The position numbers and the translations under genes are program-made. A model generated the notes under the pieces. It had not been told where the DNA came from. It saw nothing but the letters and a program-made list of their open reading frames with translations, and did not search any database. DNA of 39,741 nt from Solirubrobacteraceae bacterium (GTDB taxonomy: Bacteria; Actinomycetota; Thermoleophilia; Solirubrobacterales; Solirubrobacteraceae), in assembly GCA_025449845.1 (NCBI GenBank), contig JANWIP010000030.1, positions 1-39,741 on the forward strand, written 5' to 3'. Shown here piece by piece: positions 26,401 to 33,970 of the stretch. Every line of letters begins with the position of its first letter. The stretch's first letter is position 1.

Positions 26401-28221
26401 GCTCGAAGCGCCCAGCAGGAAGACCTGCCCGGGCCGCGCCTCGTAGACCATCTCCTCATCGAGCTCTCCTACACGCCGCCCATCGGGCAGCACGACCATG
26501 TAGAGGCCGCGGTCGGGAATCGTGCCGGCGTTGGCGACCGCCAGCCCGCGAGCGGCCTTGCGCGGGCGAATGACCCCGGCGAGACGATCCCACACAATGC
26601 GTGGCCGTAGCTCGGCGAACTCGCTGGACGGATAACGCCCGTCGAGCATGTCGAGCACGTTCTCCAGCTGCACGCGCGAGAGCTCCGCGTATGTGTACGT
26701 GCGCGTGACGCGTGCGTAGAGCTCATCGACCTCCAGCTCCTCCTCGGCGGCAGCCATCGCGACAATCTGCTGCGCCAGCACGTCGAGCGGGTTGCGCGGC
26801 ACGACCGTCGACTCGATCGCACCTTCGCGCATGCGCCTGGCGACCACGGCGCACTCCAGCAGGTCGGCGCGGAACTTAGGAAAGATGCGGCCCTTGGAGA
26901 CGTCGCCGACGTTGTGCCCGGCGCGCCCGATGCGCTGCAGGCCGGCGGCGACCGACTTGGGTGACTCGACCTGGATGACAAGGTCCACCGCGCCCATGTC
27001 GATCCCCAGCTCAAGGCTTGAGGTGGCAACGATGCAGGGGATGGCACCGGCCTTCAACTGCTCCTCCACCACCAGGCGCTCCTCGCGCGCGAGTGAGCCG
27101 TGGTGGGCACGCGCGACCTCGGGCAACAGGACCGGCTCTGCTCCCTGTGCTCCTCCCTCCGCACCACGCGACCCATCCCCCCCCTCATCTTCCACGCTCT
27201 GCTGCGCAAGCTCGTTGAGGCGTAGCGCCAGGCGCTCAGCGCTGCGGCGGTTGTTGACGAAGATGATCGTCGAGCGATGCTCGCGCACCAGCCTCAGCAG
27301 CTCTGGGTACATCGCCGGCCAAATGGAGCGCACCGTCGGCTCCCCGCCGGCCAAGGGGTCAAGCTCAGGGCTTTGGGCCTCACCCACCCCGGGTTCGGTC
27401 ATAGACTCGACCGGCACGTGGATCTGGAGATCGAGCGGCTTGCGGATGCCGGTATCGACAATTTTGCACGTGCGCTTGGGGCCGACCATGAAGCGCGCGA
27501 CCTCCTCCAGCGGGCGCTGCGTGGCGGAGAGTCCGATGCGCTGAACGTCGCGCTGCGCGAGTGCATCGAGGCGCTCCAGCGTCAGCGCCAGGTGCGCCCC
27601 TCGCTTGGTGGCCGCGACCGCGTGGATCTCATCGAGGATCACCCAATCGATCCCGCGCAAGATCTCGCGCGCGCGAGATGTCAGCATCAGGTAGAGCGAC
27701 TCAGGCGTGGTGATGAGCACGTCGGGCGGATGGCGCAGCATCTGCTGGCGCTCGCGCTGGGAGGTGTCGCCGGTGCGTAATGCGACGGTCACGCGCGGCC
27801 CCTCGCTCGCGCCGAGCCCCGCTTCGATCCCGCGCAGCGGCGCGCGTAGGTTGCGCTCGATGTCGTAGCTCAGAGCCTTCAGCGGCGAGACATAGAGCAG
27901 CCGCGTGCGGCGCTCACCCTCCGGGGCCGGTTCGGCCGTGAGGCGATCGAGGCCCCAGAGGAAGGCAGCAAGCGTCTTGCCCGAGCCGGTCGGCGCGGAG
28001 ATGAGCACGTTCTCGCCCGTGGCGATCGCCGGCCAGGCCTGCTCCTGTGCCTGGGTGGGCGTGGCGAAGGCGCCTTGGAACCACTCACGTACGCGGGGGG
28101 TGAAGCAGGACAGAGGGTCGCGCGGCTGGTCGCAGGCCGGCTGGCCGAAACGGGGACTCGCGCCGGAGACGCGTGTCCCCCGGCTTCGGTCGGGTCCCTC
28201 TGGTTTTCCGGTCGGAGACAT
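23419..28221 (-). CDS. lhr: Lhr-type superfamily 2 ATP-dependent helicase, full length
   Basis: 1600 residues, slightly longer than the E. coli and mycobacterial proteins as I recall them. The N-terminal core begins DPLSCFTPRVREWFQGAFA and has motif I SAPTGSGKT (75-83), DEIH (197-200), GLSATQRPLEEVARFMVG, and motifs V-VI ATSSLELGIDMGAVDLVIQ and GLQRIGRAGHNVG. The winged-helix and Lhr-specific domains follow (LEDLVVGELSSSALFGARFR, ILETYRECLRDVLDLPGLRE), then the C-terminal domain present only in long Lhr proteins. Lhr is a 3'-5' ssDNA translocase that unwinds RNA:DNA and is linked to repair. The C-terminal part holds low-complexity inserts (around 24150-24360 and 23680-23910), including AAHPKGHTLRGAG and VPSGYAPKGAQP, which share a five-residue periodicity with the Nudix tail. 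It is divergent from the oxygenase gene. Confidence 0.96.
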   Translation of the reverse strand: MSPTGKPEGPDRSRGTRVSGASPRFGQPACDQPRDPLSCFTPRVREWFQGAFATPTQAQEQAWPAIATGENVLISAPTGSGKTLAAFLWGLDRLTAEPAPEGERRTRLLYVSPLKALSYDIERNLRAPLRGIEAGLGASEGPRVTVALRTGDTSQRERQQMLRHPPDVLITTPESLYLMLTSRAREILRGIDWVILDEIHAVAATKRGAHLALTLERLDALAQRDVQRIGLSATQRPLEEVARFMVGPKRTCKIVDTGIRKPLDLQIHVPVESMTEPGVGEAQSPELDPLAGGEPTVRSIWPAMYPELLRLVREHRSTIIFVNNRRSAERLALRLNELAQQSVEDEGGDGSRGAEGGAQGAEPVLLPEVARAHHGSLAREERLVVEEQLKAGAIPCIVATSSLELGIDMGAVDLVIQVESPKSVAAGLQRIGRAGHNVGDVSKGRIFPKFRADLLECAVVARRMREGAIESTVVPRNPLDVLAQQIVAMAAAEEELEVDELYARVTRTYTYAELSRVQLENVLDMLDGRYPSSEFAELRPRIVWDRLAGVIRPRKAARGLAVANAGTIPDRGLYMVVLPDGRRVGELDEEMVYEARPGQVFLLGASSWRIEEIGRDRVIVTPAPGVPGAIPFWKGDGIGRGKELGEAIGAFSRWAVDQEPEVLERDYDLDHRAAGNLVEFLREQRAATGVVPSDKTIVIERFRDEIGDWRLCVLSPYGGRIHAAWGLALSARIREQLGLEADAIWSDDGIVVHLPDAEGDEAPSALEIAVIDPEELEDLVVGELSSSALFGARFRENAARALLIPRAYPGKRTPLWQQRLKAQTLLEVAKRYGDFPIILETYRECLRDVLDLPGLRELLSKLQRRELTVVEVETPSASPLASSLLFDYVATYMYEGDTPNAERRAAALSLDRDLLRELLGQEELRDLIDLGAMEQVQDDLQHRSDRTRATTRDELHDVLRRVGDLSAAEAAERVHAGIDAPALLTELERERRAIQVRIGGEPRWIDAADAGLYRDALGVVSPGGLPEAFLGEVPQALVALLRRYAQTHAPFPTAQPKARYGLDAALALAELERAGELVRGELLPGGTSGEREWCDTNVLRRLRRASLAVLRKEIEPSDQRAFAAFLSAWQGVDRYSKGPGSDAAAIDRLREQLVPLQGLALTPETWERDVLPRRLGGYSPAWLDALCASGELLWLGAGALGRSSGRVALYFREDLSLLGPPAQTRSRPPEAPTSPQHEALRERLAAGSCFFSDLLADLAFEPAAIQEALWDLAWSGAVTNDAFAPLRAPALSLARSQGAPRAGRPTIGAPGGRTAGGRRFSARRGGQAFSRANPPGRWSLTAPLFAAHPKGHTLRGAGRQVDPSARRRAQAELLLERYGILTRELVLAEGIAGGFSALYPQLCQLETLGVARRGYFVEGLGGAQFALPGAVERLRACGVPSGYAPKGAQPTPAEAAPLVLAATDPAQPYGGALPWPERPAISSTRDPHGVAKRSLSKSSPSVPRATRRPARAAGAHVVLVGSEPLLYLERGARAMQVLVAPEDPRLPAALSALADHARAGHLRRIALEKVDGESVLGSHWEPLLAAVGFHAGPRRLTLSA

Positions 28222-28282
28222 CGACTACCGAGGCTACCGCGCGCGTACGGGGAGCGCCCCTGGATGCGTTGCTTAGGCGCCG

Positions 28283-29377
28283 ATGATCTCCAACACTGCA
28301 CCCATGCCCCCCGCAGACCCAACGCTCGAAGCCACCGTGGATGACCTCATGCCCCAGGCGCCTGCGCCTGGTGGACAGGGAGCGCCGCAGGTTGATTCCC
28401 AGCGCGTGCCCGACGTGGTGGAGCTGCAGCCACACGAGTGCGTGGAGTTGATGGCGCTGGCCGAAGAGCTGACCGTTTCCCCCACGGAGGCGCCCGAGCT
28501 GTTCTGTCGCGCCGCCCACCGCGCTGCGCGACGCCTGCCCGATCGCCTCGCGGAAGTGCTGACGGATTTCGCCTACCACGGCTCGCACACCGGCACGCTG
28601 CTGCTGGATCGCCTGCCGCTGCTGGAGCCCCCGCCGACACCTCCCGACAATCGCTCCCACCTTGCGGAGAACACGCAGTTGGCGCGAGCGCAGGCGATCA
28701 TCAACCACGCCTGCGGCCAGATGGTCGCCTATGAGGCCGAGGGCCACGGGCGCCTCTACCAGGACATGGTTCCCAACCGTGCCATGGCGCTGAGCCAGAC
28801 CAGCCTCGGCTCGGGCGTGGAGCTTGAGCTGCACACCGAGCAGGCCTTCTCCAAGCTGCGCCCTGACGTCCTCAGTCTGGCGTGCCTGCGCGGGCATCCG
28901 GCCGCCAAGACATTCGTGCTTCCCGCGCATGTGCTGCTGGAGCACATGACCCCCTTCGAGCGCAAACTGCTGCGCCGCGATCTGTGGACTACCGGCGTGG
29001 ATGGCTCCTTCAAGTTGGGTGGCCATGAGTTCAAGGAAGGTGACGTGCGCGGCCCGTTGGCGATCATCGACGGGGCAGAGGATGACCCCACGATCGTCTT
29101 CGACCAGGACCTCATGAGCGGCGTCACCGAGGAGGCCGGGGCGATGATCGCGCGGGTCGTTGACATCTACCGCGCCGAGCGCTTCTCCGTGACCCTGGAG
29201 CCCGGTCAGATTCTGCTGGTGGACAACCTGCGCGCCGTCCACGGCCGCTCTCCCTTCACGCCCAACTTCGACGGCTCCGATCGCTTCATCAGCCGCAGCT
29301 TTGCGATCCGCGACCTCGTGCGCACGCGCTATGCCCGCCCGGCCAACAGCCGGACGATCGCTGCGGAATTCAGTTGA
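28283..29377 (+). CDS. Fe(II)/2-oxoglutarate oxygenase, AsnO/VioC (clavaminate synthase-like) type
   Basis: 364 residues. The facial triad is visible as H184-T-E186 (GVELELHTEQAF) and H320 (NLRAVHGRSPF), with R334/R338 (SDRFISRSFAIRD) for 2-oxoglutarate. This spacing and the HTE form match the L-asparagine, L-arginine and related beta-hydroxylases of the VioC/AsnO group. The substrate is likely a free amino acid or amino-acid derivative. About 45 N-terminal residues are Pro/Gln-rich and non-conserved. No peptide synthetase or other biosynthetic genes are nearby. The last 15 codons and TGA stop are copy one of the array at 29331-29599. Confidence 0.88.
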   Translation: MISNTAPMPPADPTLEATVDDLMPQAPAPGGQGAPQVDSQRVPDVVELQPHECVELMALAEELTVSPTEAPELFCRAAHRAARRLPDRLAEVLTDFAYHGSHTGTLLLDRLPLLEPPPTPPDNRSHLAENTQLARAQAIINHACGQMVAYEAEGHGRLYQDMVPNRAMALSQTSLGSGVELELHTEQAFSKLRPDVLSLACLRGHPAAKTFVLPAHVLLEHMTPFERKLLRRDLWTTGVDGSFKLGGHEFKEGDVRGPLAIIDGAEDDPTIVFDQDLMSGVTEEAGAMIARVVDIYRAERFSVTLEPGQILLVDNLRAVHGRSPFTPNFDGSDRFISRSFAIRDLVRTRYARPANSRTIAAEFS

Positions 29378-29599
29378 CGCCTACCCGGCCAACAGCCGGA
29401 TCCTCGCCGGCGGAATCCAGTTGACGCCCGCCCGGCAGCCAGCAGCTGACGCCTACCCGGCAGCCAGCAGCTTGAGACTTGCCGGCAGAATCCAGTTGAC
29501 GCCTACCCGGCAGCCAGCAGCTTGAGACTTGCCGGCAGAATCCAGTTGACGCCTACCCGGCAGCCAGCAGCTTGAGACTTGCCGGCAGAATCTAGTTGC
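29331..29599 (+). repeat. Tandem array spanning the oxygenase stop codon; 47-50-bp units
   Basis: Six copies: A (about 29331-29377, coding, ending at the TGA stop), B (29378-29424), C (29425-29449, truncated to 25 bp), D (29450-29499), E (29500-29549, identical to D) and F (29550-29599, nearly identical). Each of A-E ends in a TGA at the same place in the unit (CAGTTGA, or CAGCTGA in C). D-F share CGCCTACCCGGCAGCCAGCA and CTTGAGACTTGCCGG. Similarity falls towards the gene, so newer copies lie distally. There are no unique spacers, so it is not CRISPR. Confidence 0.95.
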
Positions 29600-29797
29600 C
29601 GTTAGCCATCGCATATACCCGTACCTAAAGAGGCGGAGATAGGCCTTCTGTTTATTGCTCTGCAATGCCATTGTTATACGCAATGTATAGACGATAGTGC
29701 TCATTTGTCAGAAAGACTACCCCCCGTTCCCCGCCTTTAGATTGCGGACACACTCTCCCCGCACCGCGGACACACTCCGGTCACACATCAGCGCCGG
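29600..29797. other. AT-richer intergenic segment with imperfect inverted repeats
   Basis: This fills the rest of the 420-bp gap between the convergent oxygenase and methyltransferase genes. CTAAAGAGGCGGAG (from 29625) and its near complement CCCCGCCTTTAG (to 29740) bracket about 100 bp of AT-richer DNA containing CAATG/CATTG palindromes (29663-29685). To its right are two GCGGACACACT copies (from about 29744 and 29765) and two CCGGTCACAC copies. It may be a small non-autonomous element, a structured RNA or a bidirectional terminator region. The 83-residue open frame antisense through the array is not credible as a gene. Confidence 0.4.
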
Positions 29798-31288
29798 TCA
29801 CACCACGACCGCGCCAACCTCCAACAGGCAGCTCGCCAGCAACTCGATCGTGATCTGAAGAAAGCGCGCTCGGATCGGGTCGCTGGCGAGCTCGTCGGCG
29901 AAGACGCGCTCAACCAGCTCAGGGACGCTGGTGGGCTCGATGAGGCATTCGAGGATCTGCTCAAGGCGCATGGCCGGCTCGTGAATGAAGGCAAGCGAGC
30001 CGAGTTCGAAGAAGCTATCTGGCAGATCGTGAGCGCGCCCGTAGTAGGCGGGGACGGCGCTGCCCATCAACTCGGCGATATCGGCTGAATGCGCGAGGCG
30101 CAGCGTGCGCCCTACGAGGCTGGGACCGGAGAGGTCGGTGTAGATCACCGATCCACTTCGCGCATTCGCAGCTGGACGCGCGAATAGCGTGGAGGCGAAG
30201 TACTCATGATGTCCGAGCTCGGCCAGGTGAGCATCGGCGCGTGCGAGCATCTGCAGCGGCTCGATGCCAGGATTGACAGGCAGCGCGTGGTGGGCTGTGA
30301 GCGCGGCCCTGACTGAAGCGGGGATGCGACTCTCGGTCATCACTGAGATATCCCACCGCGCGCGAGGAGCCAGCTCGCGCAGCTCGGACAGCAACAGCGG
30401 CCCCTGCTCGTCGCCGAGGCTCTGAAAGCGCATGATCGCGATGCCGCCCTCAGCCAGTAGGGCGCCCTGGCAGCGCTCCAGGAACAGTCGCATCAATTCA
30501 AGGCCATCCGGTCCCCCCGCCCCATCGGGCGGGTAGTGCAGGCCCGGTGGCACCGGCACGCCCGGGAGGTTGCCGATCGCGCAGTCAAAGCGCTGCGGCG
30601 GTTCATAAGCGTCGAGCTGGGCGAGGCTCACAAGCGCCTTGCCACCCATGCCATTAAGTCCCATCGACAGAGCGGTAGCGTCGAGGCAAGCCTCGACGAC
30701 ATCGATCGCATGGACCTGCTCGCAGGTACGCCCCAGCGCGCAGCTGGAGATGCCCGAGCCGCAGCCGACATCCAGTGCGACACCACGCGGGGCGACCCCG
30801 AGGATCGCCTCGGCAAAACGCAAGGAGTCCTCACCAATGTGCACGCCCCCGCGCACCGACCCGCGCGGTCGGTCACGCGCGGCGATCAGGCTGCGATGCG
30901 CCGTCAGCTCAAAGCGCCCGGCGCGCGCAGGCTTGCCGGACTCCCCATCGGGCTGGCCGGACTCCCCACCGGACTCCCCACCCTCCGCGAGTTCAAGGGC
31001 ACAGAGATCGGCCCACAAAGCCTCGTCGAAGCGCGCGCGCTCGATCACTCCAAGATGCGCCAGCCGCCAGAGATCCTCGCCGAGATGTTCCCCGCCGTAG
31101 CCAGCACCTTCAGCCTCGACCCCACCCGATCCACCTCCATGTCCCCCGGCCTGCACCGGCGGCCAAGGCTCATAGGTGGCGAAGCCGCCGGTGCGCGCCG
31201 CTTCCACGCGCTCGGCAAAGCAGGTGCGCGCGAGCAGCTCTCCGACCCTGGCGGCAGCCGCGCTGCCGAGCTGCGAGACGGTGCTCAT
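29798..31288 (-). CDS. Class I SAM-dependent methyltransferase, PrmC/HemK-like core
   Basis: About 496 residues. SAM motif I is GVALDVGCGSGISS (169-182), followed by HAIDVVEACLDATALSMGLN and IGNLPGVPVPP (238-248). The last resembles the NPPY-type motif of amide/amine N-methyltransferases such as PrmC. About 150 residues precede it and about 200 follow, including GSVIYTDLSGPSLVGRTLRL, so it is not PrmC itself; the substrate is unknown. Two low-complexity inserts interrupt the N-terminal region (48-70 Gly-rich, 102-124 GESG-rich). The ATG at 31288 is 4 nt after the lysS stop with GAGAGG directly before it, indicating coupling to lysS. A role in protein or amino-acid methylation tied to translation is speculative. 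Confidence 0.8.
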   Translation of the reverse strand: MSTVSQLGSAAAARVGELLARTCFAERVEAARTGGFATYEPWPPVQAGGHGGGSGGVEAEGAGYGGEHLGEDLWRLAHLGVIERARFDEALWADLCALELAEGGESGGESGQPDGESGKPARAGRFELTAHRSLIAARDRPRGSVRGGVHIGEDSLRFAEAILGVAPRGVALDVGCGSGISSCALGRTCEQVHAIDVVEACLDATALSMGLNGMGGKALVSLAQLDAYEPPQRFDCAIGNLPGVPVPPGLHYPPDGAGGPDGLELMRLFLERCQGALLAEGGIAIMRFQSLGDEQGPLLLSELRELAPRARWDISVMTESRIPASVRAALTAHHALPVNPGIEPLQMLARADAHLAELGHHEYFASTLFARPAANARSGSVIYTDLSGPSLVGRTLRLAHSADIAELMGSAVPAYYGRAHDLPDSFFELGSLAFIHEPAMRLEQILECLIEPTSVPELVERVFADELASDPIRARFLQITIELLASCLLEVGAVVV

Positions 31289-31292
31289 CCTC

Positions 31293-32867
31293 TCAACGCG
31301 AATCGCGCAAGGCGGGGAAAGGGATGACCTCGCGCAGGGTCTCCGCGCCGGTGAAGATTGCAAGCAGCCGATCGACGCCGATGCCGGCGCCGCCGAGCGG
31401 CGGCATGCCGTGCTCCATCGCCCGCACGAACTCATCATCGGCTGGATAGGGCTCCTCGCCCTCGTCCATCGGCCGGCGGTTGCGCTGTTCGACAAAGCGC
31501 CGGCGCTGCTCGTCGGGATCGTTGAGCTCAGTGGAGCCGCTGCCGACCTCGATGCCCCGCATCACGACCTCAAAGTGCTCGATCAGCTCCGGGCGCTCGC
31601 GGTGGCGCTTGACAACGGGGTGAAACTCAACGGGGAAGTCATAGAAGATCGTCGGCTGCACGATGTTCGGCTCCACGAGCTTGGAGTAGAGCGCCTCAAC
31701 TATCTGCCCCCACGTGACGTGCTCCCCGACCCGTTCGCGCAGCGGCTCGATCAGCTCCGCACGCGGCGCCGCGTCGATGTCCACGCCGACGCGCTCGCGG
31801 ATCGCGTCGCGCACCTTGATGCGCAGCCACGGTGGGGTGAGGTCAAGCGTCACGCCGTCGTGCTGCTCGATCACCGTGGTGCCCATCACGCGCTGGGCGA
31901 CGCCAGCGATGAGCGCCTCCATGTAGTCGTGGATGTCGTGATAGTCCGCATAGCTCATCTCCCACTCAAGCAACGTGAACTCGGGGCTGTGCTTGTGCGA
32001 AATGCCCTCATTGCGGAAGCACTTATCGAGCATGTAGACGCGCTCAAGGCCGCCGACGACGCAGCGCTTGAGGTGGAATTCGCCCGAGATCGTCAGCGAC
32101 AGATCGCGGTCCAGGGCGTTGTGGTGGGTGACGAAAGGCCGCGCATTGGCGCCTCCCGCGAGCGTCTGCAGCACAGGCGTTTCGATTTCGATGAAGCCGT
32201 GATCGTTCATCCACTCGCGCAGCGCGGCGATCGTGCGGGCGCGCGTCACGAACAGTTCGCGCGTAGCCTCGTTGGCGATCAGATCAAGCTCGCGGCGGCG
32301 ATAGCGTGTCTCGATGTCCTCCAAACCGTGGTACTTGGCGGCAGGTGGACGCAGCGCCTTGGCGAGCATTGTCGTGCCCTCCGCAGCAAGCGAGAGCTGC
32401 CCGCGCGGCGTCACATACACGTGGCCATCGATGCCCACGAGATCTCCCACATCGAGCTCCTCCACCCGCACCAAGAGCTCCTCGCCGCTGAGCGATAGCC
32501 TGCCGTTCAAAGAAGATCCAATCCCGTCAGCAGAGGGTCGCGCGTCTGCCGCACGCACAGCGCCTTCGGCAGGGTGCAGGCGCGCCACCACCTGGATCCA
32601 GCCGCTTACGTCGCGGATGTCGAGGAACTGCGTCTTGCCGTGCCCGCGCTTGGCCACCACGCGCCCGGCGATGCGGTAGCGCAGCTCGGGGCGCTCGCCG
32701 GGACCCAACGTGCGCGGGTCGTGCGCCGCCTGCAGCACGGCGATCAGCGTGCGGTCGGGGTAGTCGTGCGGGAAAGGGTTCTCACCACGCGCGCGCAAGC
32801 GGTCGGCCTTGGCGCGACGCTCGTCAATGGCCTGCGCCTCGCGGTCGCTGAGAGTGGTGGTGGACAC
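31293..32867 (-). CDS. lysS: Lysyl-tRNA synthetase, class II
   Basis: About 524 residues from a GTG at 32867. It charges tRNA-Lys with lysine. The N-terminal OB-fold anticodon-binding domain contains YRIAGRVVAKRGHGKTQFLD and LDVGDLVGIDGHVYVTPRG. Class II motif 2 is around YMLDKCFRNEGISHKHSPEF then TLLEWEMSYADY, and motif 3 is GAGIGVDRLLAIFTGAETLR near the C-terminus. The start is chosen because TATGGT lies 8 nt upstream (possible leaderless start); a TTG at 32927 is less likely. The methyltransferase follows at 4 nt, and the AlaX-like gene is divergent with about 108 bp between starts. Confidence 0.95.
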   Translation of the reverse strand: MSTTTLSDREAQAIDERRAKADRLRARGENPFPHDYPDRTLIAVLQAAHDPRTLGPGERPELRYRIAGRVVAKRGHGKTQFLDIRDVSGWIQVVARLHPAEGAVRAADARPSADGIGSSLNGRLSLSGEELLVRVEELDVGDLVGIDGHVYVTPRGQLSLAAEGTTMLAKALRPPAAKYHGLEDIETRYRRRELDLIANEATRELFVTRARTIAALREWMNDHGFIEIETPVLQTLAGGANARPFVTHHNALDRDLSLTISGEFHLKRCVVGGLERVYMLDKCFRNEGISHKHSPEFTLLEWEMSYADYHDIHDYMEALIAGVAQRVMGTTVIEQHDGVTLDLTPPWLRIKVRDAIRERVGVDIDAAPRAELIEPLRERVGEHVTWGQIVEALYSKLVEPNIVQPTIFYDFPVEFHPVVKRHRERPELIEHFEVVMRGIEVGSGSTELNDPDEQRRRFVEQRNRRPMDEGEEPYPADDEFVRAMEHGMPPLGGAGIGVDRLLAIFTGAETLREVIPFPALRDSR

Positions 32868-32875
32868 GGCCAGTG

Positions 32876-32905
32876 ACCATATGCGGGCGAAGGCAAAAAA
32901 GTCAA
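32876..32905 (-). promoter_or_regulatory. Candidate lysS promoter (TTGACT-18-TATGGT)
   Basis: -35 TTGACT (32900-32905) and -10 TATGGT (32876-32881) are 18 bp apart on the minus strand. The -10 ends 8 nt before the GTG, so the lysS message may be leaderless. Confidence 0.5.
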
Positions 32906-32975
32906 ACAGTCGGAGACACTGCCGCAATCAGAAGGGTCTGAAGCCTGCTGGTGGGTACATTGGAAGGGTGCCCTA

Positions 32976-33830
32976 ATGACTGAGCTGCTCGTCACGTACC
33001 CCGCCGGCAGCACCTCCGAGAGCTCGGCGGTGGCGGCGCTGACGCGCGTAGATGGGCAGGTGCTGTTCGCGGTCAAGCGCACTCCTTGCCATCCGCTGAG
33101 CCCGCGCTGGCCTGACCAGCCCGAGGACCGCTGCACGCTGGAGCTGGGCGGCACGCGGACTCCCGTGCAAGCCCAGGAGGGCTACCTGCTGGGAACGGAG
33201 CTCATGGCAGGCACTCCGCCGGAGGATCTCGATCCCGCGCAGGCGCTCGCCTGCGTCATCCACAGCATCCCCGCGGAGCTGGCACCGGATATGGGCGAGC
33301 AGGTTACGCTGCGTGTCGATCGGGACTATCGCGCAGCGCTCTCGCGCAGCCACTCGCGCTGCCACCTCGTGAGCCTGGCGCTGAATGCGGCGTTGAAGGA
33401 GGCCTGGCGCAAGGAGCCCCCCGCCCGGGACTCGTTGGGTAACCCGGACTTCGACAAGTTGGCGATCGTATCCAGCACACTTGACGAGCACGGCTCGCTG
33501 GACTCTTACCGCATCGGAAAACACCTGCGCAAGTCGGGGTTTTCCGTTGAAGCTCTCGCCGATCCCGAGGGCCTCGCGGAGGCCGTAAAGGAGCTCGCCA
33601 AGAGCTGGCTTTTGTCAAGCCCTCGTGTGTCAGTGACCCCGGGTGAGTGCGCATTGAGCGAGCGCAGGACGTGGTCGTGTGAGCTGCCTGCGGGCACAGC
33701 GCGCTTCCCCTGTGGAGGCACGCATCCAAGCCGCATGCAGCCCGATGAGGAGCTTGAGGTTGCGATCGCTTGGGAGCCCGCTGAGAAGTCTCTGCAGATG
33801 CGGGCACAGAGCAGGACTTTTCACTTGTAG
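32976..33830 (+). CDS. AlaX-like tRNA-editing domain protein
   Basis: 284 residues. SRSHSRCHLVSLALNAAL gives H126xxxH130 and FPCGGTHPSRMQ gives C246xxxH250. These are the four zinc ligands of the AlaX/AlaRS/ThrRS editing fold that deacylates mischarged tRNA in trans. The N-terminal half (1-115) holds VTYPAGSTSESSAVAALTRV and ELGGTRTPVQAQEGYLLG and is unlike the glycine-rich beta-barrel of AlaRS-derived AlaX as I remember it, so the tRNA specificity is uncertain. The position beside lysS hints at quality control of aminoacylation. The ATG has GGAAGGG 7 nt upstream. Confidence 0.75.
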   Translation: MTELLVTYPAGSTSESSAVAALTRVDGQVLFAVKRTPCHPLSPRWPDQPEDRCTLELGGTRTPVQAQEGYLLGTELMAGTPPEDLDPAQALACVIHSIPAELAPDMGEQVTLRVDRDYRAALSRSHSRCHLVSLALNAALKEAWRKEPPARDSLGNPDFDKLAIVSSTLDEHGSLDSYRIGKHLRKSGFSVEALADPEGLAEAVKELAKSWLLSSPRVSVTPGECALSERRTWSCELPAGTARFPCGGTHPSRMQPDEELEVAIAWEPAEKSLQMRAQSRTFHL

Positions 33831-33841
33831 AATGTTTATGA

Positions 33842-33870
33842 TTGAGAACATCCGAACTTCGAAGTAGGAT
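33842..33870 (+). promoter_or_regulatory. Candidate iclR-type promoter with a palindrome in its spacer
   Basis: -35 TTGAGA (33842-33847), a 17-bp spacer, and -10 TAGGAT (33865-33870). The perfect 10-bp palindrome ACTTCGAAGT (33856-33865) lies in the spacer and touches the -10; an imperfect ATGTT-N10-AACAT repeat (33832-33851) covers the -35. The leader of about 95 nt holds two near-copies of GAGTCRGACAYA (33884-33895 and 33898-33909). Confidence 0.55.
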
Positions 33871-33970
33871 GGGAGTACGGACCGAGTCAGACACATAGAG
33901 TCGGACATAGTTTCTCTATCGTGCGGGATGAATCGTCTGCTGCACAAAGGACAGGGGCCAAAAGGAATAA

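Noticed and set aside
29331..29599. Array considered as a CRISPR
   Set aside because: Copies are directly adjacent with no unique spacers, lengths vary (25, 47, 50 bp), and no cas gene is present.
29453..29704. 83-residue minus-strand open frame across the 3' array
   Set aside because: No ribosome binding site, most of it is translated repeat, and nothing resembles a known protein.
33304..33894. 196-residue minus-strand open frame opposite the AlaX-like gene
   Set aside because: Arg/Ser/Pro-rich antisense composition, and the opposite strand carries a complete zinc-ligand set.
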